64,000 nucleotides of DNA from Prevotella sp. (GTDB lineage: Bacteria > Bacteroidota > Bacteroidia > Bacteroidales > Bacteroidaceae): positions 40,175 to 104,174 of the forward strand of contig JAFUFD010000043.1 in the NCBI GenBank assembly GCA_017470055.1, written 5' to 3'. This document shows positions 61,078 to 64,000 of the stretch, in pieces. The notes beneath the pieces were generated by a model that did no database searches, was not told the DNA's origin, and saw only the letters and a program-made list of their open reading frames with translations. Each line of letters starts with the position of its first letter. Positions within the stretch are counted from its first letter, which is position 1. A program made the translations under genes and the position numbers.

Positions 61078-61120
61078 AAGAACAAGGGGCTGTGGAATTT
61101 CCATAGTCCCTTGTTCTTCT
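61078..61120 (+). terminator. Terminator of the C10 protease operon
   Basis: A long stem: 61078-61088 pairs with 61108-61118 (11 bp), with a further inner pairing of CTGTGGA with TCCATAG around an AATT-rich loop. The 3' arm is T-rich (TTGTTCTTCT). Confidence 0.85.
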
Positions 61121-61193
61121 CATCCGTTCTCTCAATAACGCAAAAGACAGACTTGGAAAACCAAGCCTGTCTTTTGCGGAGAGAACAGGATTC
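61117..61193. repeat. 77-bp repeat carrying the tRNA-Ser 3' end, extra copy
   Basis: Identical to 61243-61319 at 126 bp distance. It contains a long hairpin (about 61140-61177) and, at 61177-61193, the last 17 bases of the tRNA-Ser gene (T-loop to 3' end). Confidence 0.9.
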
Positions 61194-61242
61194 TTTCAGT
61201 CGCTACGCTTTGTGAAAGCGACTTCGTCGATTACGAACCAGA

Positions 61243-61319
61243 TTCTCATCCGTTCTCTCAATAACGCAAAAGACAGACTTGGAAAACCAAGCCTGTCTTT
61301 TGCGGAGAGAACAGGATTC
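61243..61319. repeat. 77-bp repeat overlapping the 3' end of tRNA-Ser
   Basis: The copy that includes the true tRNA 3' end and the hairpin just behind it (61266-61303, a 17-bp stem with one mismatch), which probably ends or processes the tRNA transcript. Confidence 0.9.
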
Positions 61320-61390
61320 GAACCTGCGAACCGGTTTTGCCGGTTACACGCTTTCCAGGCGTGCCTCTTCAACCACTCGAGCACCTCTCC
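61303..61390 (-). tRNA. tRNA-Ser (GGA)
   Basis: An 88-base class II tRNA read on the minus strand. The acceptor stem GGAGAGG pairs with TCTCTCC (one G-U), the anticodon arm is CACGC-CTGGAAA-GCGTG with anticodon GGA, the variable arm is long (AACCGG with CCGGTT) and the T-loop is TTCGAAT. The discriminator base is G and CCA is not encoded. Confidence 0.96.
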
Positions 61391-61440
61391 TTGTTGTAAG
61401 CGGATGCAAAATTAGATAAAAATAAGCAAACTGCCAAATT

Positions 61441-62214
61441 TTAGAGAGAGAAAATACGATTCACATTCTCATTTGTCTGCCTGCAAACTTCCTCCTCACT
61501 GACTCCATACGCCTCTGCAAGACGGGTAATGACATGACGGATGAATGCGGGCTCGTTGCGCTGACCACGCATGGGGACGGGAGCCATATAGGGGGCATCG
61601 GTCTCCAAGACGATTCGGTCCAAGGGGACACTGGCAGGCAGCACTTCAGGCAGATGGCTCTTCTTAAATGTCAGCACGCCACCTATTCCCAACACGAAAC
61701 GGTCGAACTCCAGCAGTTGACGTGCCTCCTGCTCATTACCTGTGAAGCAATGGAAGACTCCCCCTGGTAACTTTCGCGCGTACCTTTTTAATATAGTAAC
61801 CATTTCATTCTGCGCTTTCCTGCAGTGTATCATCAACGGCAAACGGGTCTCCACCGACCAACGCACCTGTTCCTCAAAGGCAAGCAACTGCTCCTGCTCA
61901 AACTCACGGCTCCAATAGAAATCGAGACCGACCTCGCCGATGGCGAGAGGGTTGAGGGTAGAGAGTTGAGGGTGGAGAGTTGAGAGTTGTTCTTTCCAGT
62001 CTGCCTTCACCTCCTCAGGATGCAGCCCAAGCATGGGATAGGCATAGTCAGGATAGCGACGGGCGACCTCCACGACCGTCTGACACGACGGGAGATCAAT
62101 GGCAGGGACAAAGACTTTCACGCAACCAGCGTCCTTGGCTCGTTGTACAACGGTCTCCAAGTCATCACGAAACTCTTCGCCATCCAGATGGCAATGGGTG
62201 TCTATGTAGTGCAT
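61441..62214 (-). CDS. tatD: TatD-family metal-dependent hydrolase
   Basis: A 257-residue cytoplasmic deoxyribonuclease-like enzyme. Metal ligands are in YIDTHCHLDGEEF (start), AIGEVGLDFYW (Glu), LPLMIHCRKA (His), GVFHCFTGNEQEA (His) and VLETDAPYMAPVPMRGQRNE (Asp). Length is normal. A short repeat-derived segment (QLSTLHPQLSTLNPL, about residues 77-91) lies just before the GEVGLDFYW motif, in a place where relatives have only a short loop. The gene ends the minus-strand cluster with the synthase and TonB. Confidence 0.93.
   Translation of the reverse strand: MHYIDTHCHLDGEEFRDDLETVVQRAKDAGCVKVFVPAIDLPSCQTVVEVARRYPDYAYPMLGLHPEEVKADWKEQLSTLHPQLSTLNPLAIGEVGLDFYWSREFEQEQLLAFEEQVRWSVETRLPLMIHCRKAQNEMVTILKRYARKLPGGVFHCFTGNEQEARQLLEFDRFVLGIGGVLTFKKSHLPEVLPASVPLDRIVLETDAPYMAPVPMRGQRNEPAFIRHVITRLAEAYGVSEEEVCRQTNENVNRIFSL
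61951..61989 (-). repeat. Intragenic 14-bp repeats in tatD
   Basis: On the plus strand two 14-base units (starting 61951 and 61965, GTTGAGGGTAGAGA and GTTGAGGGTGGAGA) and a shorter third (GTTGAGA, 61979). They encode the LSTLHPQLSTLNPL part of TatD. Confidence 0.8.
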
Positions 62215-62216
62215 CG

Positions 62217-63194
62217 TTATTTGTTGCGATGGAGCAGTTCCTCCATGTAATGGCGCAATGCCTGCTTACGGTCGTCTGCAACGCTGACCTTCGCCAAGTA
62301 TTGGGCTGCCTGATCGAAATAGTAATTGATTCTCTCCTCGCAGAGTTGGCGAATGCCTATCTCGTCGTAGAGGTGAGTGACCGCCGCTACCTTCACATCA
62401 CGGTCAAAGGTCTTCGCCTCTATCCAACGACTCAGTTCGGCACGCTGTCGCTCATCGGCACGGCTGTAGGCATTGATGAGCATATAGGTTTTCTTGTTGG
62501 AGGTGATATCACCGCCCACTGCCTTACCGAACACCTTCGGGTCGCCATAGACATCCAGGAGGTCGTCCTGCAACTGGAAGGCGAGCCCCAACTGCTCTCC
62601 GAACTTATACAGGTTGTTGACATCCTCCGAGGGAGCATCGGCAAGGATTCCACCAATCTTCGTGGCACAGGCAAGCAGGACGGAGGTCTTCAGACGGATC
62701 ATCTCCACATACTCCTCCTCACAGACATCATTACGTGTTTCGAAAGCCATGTCGTACTCCTGTCCCTCGCCTATCTCTAATGCTGTCTCCGTAAAGCAAT
62801 CCAGCACGTCAGCAAGTTTCTCGGCAGGAACCTGTGCGATACGCTGATAGGCAAGTACCAGCATCGAGTCGCCAGAGAGAATCGCCGTATTCGCATTCCA
62901 ACGCTTATGCACTGTCTCATGACCACGACGCAGGTCTGCCTTATCCATCAAGTCATCATGCAGCAGCGTGTAGTTATGGTAGGTCTCCAGTCCACACGCT
63001 GGCATCAGTATCTCCTCGGGGTGATCCTTGAAGAGGTTGTAGGCCATCAGCATCAATACAGGACGGATGCGCTTACCCCCTATCGACAACACATAACGGA
63101 TAGGGTCGTACAACGACTGAGGCTTCCGCTCGTAAGGTAGTTGCTCTAAGAAATGGTTTACTAAGTTCAGGATTTCATTAGATGTCTGTATCAT
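62217..63194 (-). CDS. Polyprenyl synthetase (isoprenyl diphosphate synthase)
   Basis: A 325-residue cytoplasmic trans-prenyl synthase. The first Asp-rich motif is LLHDDLMDKADLRRG, the second is AFQLQDDLLDVYGDPKVFGK, with GGKRIRPVLMLMA near the start. Bulky residues just before the first motif (NYTLL) point to a product of farnesyl or geranylgeranyl size, but chain length cannot be fixed by eye. The frame is open to a TTG at 63215; the ATG at 63194 (MIQTSNEIL), five bases after the tonB stop, is preferred. Confidence 0.92.
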   Translation of the reverse strand: MIQTSNEILNLVNHFLEQLPYERKPQSLYDPIRYVLSIGGKRIRPVLMLMAYNLFKDHPEEILMPACGLETYHNYTLLHDDLMDKADLRRGHETVHKRWNANTAILSGDSMLVLAYQRIAQVPAEKLADVLDCFTETALEIGEGQEYDMAFETRNDVCEEEYVEMIRLKTSVLLACATKIGGILADAPSEDVNNLYKFGEQLGLAFQLQDDLLDVYGDPKVFGKAVGGDITSNKKTYMLINAYSRADERQRAELSRWIEAKTFDRDVKVAAVTHLYDEIGIRQLCEERINYYFDQAAQYLAKVSVADDRKQALRHYMEELLHRNK

Positions 63195-63198
63195 AGTG

Positions 63199-63918
63199 TT
63201 ATAGTTTAAATACAATAGGAATACTTACTTTCGTCCGACAGGGCTTGCCGTTCTGCACACCGGGTTGCCAGTTGGGCATCATGCCCAAGACTCGCATTGC
63301 CTCTTTGTCACATTCCTTGGAAAGCGACTGCACGATTCTCAGCCCGGTGATGCTGCCGTCTTTCTCCACATAGAAATGGGCGATGACGGTTCCCTGTTTC
63401 TTCAAGACTTGTGCCTTTTTAGGGTATTGCAGGTTTTTCGTCAGCCATTTCATGAACTCCACGGCACCACCAGGATACTGGGGAAGGTCCTCTACAAGTC
63501 GGAACTTCAGCGGATTGTCCTCTGGGTCGATACCCATCGGGGCAAGTACCTTAGGCTCCTCCTCACCTTGCAACTCTTTCAGCAACGCCTCATCATCCTC
63601 ACCGCCCTCGTCCTCGGCGACCTGCTCGTCCTGAGGCTGTATCTCCACATTGTCGTCCACGATATGCAGTTGCTCCGCCTCCTTAGGTTGCGCCTTGTCA
63701 GGCTCTAACTGGGCAAACTGCTCCTCTATCGACATGGGAATCATCTCGTCCTCATGCATCAGGTCGGCAAGGTCGATGGTCTCACCCTCGTCTGACGACT
63801 CCACGCTGTTCCACTCCAAAGCAACAAAGAACAAGGCAAGCACTAAAATCGTTCCCAAGAGGAATCCTGTAGTGCGTTGCTGGTCAAGATCAGCCTGTGG
63901 TGTCTTCTTTTGTTCCAT
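63199..63918 (-). CDS. tonB: Energy transducer TonB
   Basis: A 239-residue inner-membrane-anchored protein: short cytoplasmic start (QKKTPQADLDQQRTTG), a membrane helix (FLLGTILVLALFFVALEW), a flexible acidic periplasmic segment rich in Glu/Gln/Asp in place of the usual Pro-Lys stretch, and a C-terminal TonB domain (YPGGAVEFMKWLTKNLQYPK, then GTVIAHFYVEKDGSITGLRI and WQPGVQNGKPCRTKVSIPI). It energises outer-membrane receptors with ExbB/ExbD. The promoter's -7 box (TACCTTTG) is at about 63968-63961, so the leader is about 40 bases. Confidence 0.92.
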   Translation of the reverse strand: MEQKKTPQADLDQQRTTGFLLGTILVLALFFVALEWNSVESSDEGETIDLADLMHEDEMIPMSIEEQFAQLEPDKAQPKEAEQLHIVDDNVEIQPQDEQVAEDEGGEDDEALLKELQGEEEPKVLAPMGIDPEDNPLKFRLVEDLPQYPGGAVEFMKWLTKNLQYPKKAQVLKKQGTVIAHFYVEKDGSITGLRIVQSLSKECDKEAMRVLGMMPNWQPGVQNGKPCRTKVSIPIVFKL

Positions 63919-63972
63919 GTCGACGGCAATAAAAACAACGTTCGTGCGTTAATATTGTGCAAAGGTACGAAT

Positions 63973-64000
63973 TAATTCATAATTCATAATTCATAATTCA
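63973..64000. repeat. Heptamer tandem repeat at the window edge
   Basis: Four exact copies of TAATTCA, running to the last base, so the full length is not seen. It lies upstream of the tonB promoter. Confidence 0.85.

Noticed and set aside
61196-61415. ORFs of 62 and 67 codons on both strands at the tRNA
   Set aside because: They overlap the tRNA-Ser gene and its repeat. The frames are by-products of these sequences.

Overview
The window is chromosomal DNA of a Bacteroidota bacterium, most likely a Prevotellaceae member. The evidence is promoters of the Bacteroidetes type (a TAnnTTTG -7 box, often with TTTG about 20 bases upstream), few Shine-Dalgarno sites, a C10 (interpain-like) protease with a Prevotella-style C-terminus, DUF4492-cydAB, ExbB/ExbD/TonB sets, a TIGR04133-type radical SAM protein with its small lipoprotein, and two-component 'propeller' sensors. 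Coding density is high and most genes sit in tight operons with 1-32 base overlaps.

Layout. 0-14 kb (minus strand): a carbohydrate locus with a LacI-type regulator, a GH5 endoglucanase, two large propeller/Y_Y_Y sensor proteins and a PA14-containing GH31 alpha-xylosidase, which together suggest xyloglucan breakdown. It is followed by a lipoprotein/radical SAM pair and a BaiN-like flavoprotein. 14-23 kb: a LuxR-type response regulator, then M3 peptidase, dCMP deaminase, S41 protease and 5-formyl-THF cyclo-ligase; recF with a DUF721 gene; a TPR protein, ribH and exonuclease III. 23-34 kb: a LEA-like lipoprotein, a Cthe_2159-like beta-helix lipoprotein with a LytS/LytR pair whose kinase has a His-rich outer loop, then a small HYC-type protein, TonB receptor, HMA protein and DsbD (a probable copper or other soft-metal module), an outer-membrane protein and Mrp. 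34.3-38.0 kb is the accessory part: a layered cassette region with 63-bp, 197-bp and 13-bp direct repeats, a polyvalent-protein-like gene, a BRO-family gene, a truncated gene, a PH-like membrane protein and an XRE regulator, ending in a structured, tandem-repeat intergenic stretch. 38-44 kb: a five-gene exporter operon without an ATPase gene. 44-51 kb: DUF4492-cydAB, topB and a PorE-like OmpA lipoprotein. 51-56 kb: an ECF sigma/PspC envelope operon, an rRNA methyltransferase interrupted by 22-bp repeats, thyA and folA. 55-64 kb: Lrp, ExbD, ExbD, a 43-residue membrane protein, ExbB; a C10 protease with a small companion ORF; tRNA-Ser(GGA) with a duplicated 3' end; TatD, a polyprenyl synthase and TonB.

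Most noteworthy: (1) the methyltransferase gene holds three 22-bp palindromic units between its catalytic and PUA-like domains, so loss or gain of one unit would cut off the C-terminus at a predictable stop; (2) the 34.3-36.7 kb region looks like stepwise cassette insertion beside mrp, with the BRO gene framed by 13-bp direct repeats; (3) two adjacent propeller sensors lack normal kinase output; (4) six genes (recF, lacI-type, small HYC gene, dsbD, topB, rRNA methyltransferase) have the -7 box only 5-10 bases before the ATG and probably make leaderless mRNAs; (5) a PurR-like operator overlaps the -33 box of the LacI-type gene. No CRISPR array, rRNA operon, complete prophage or transposase was seen.
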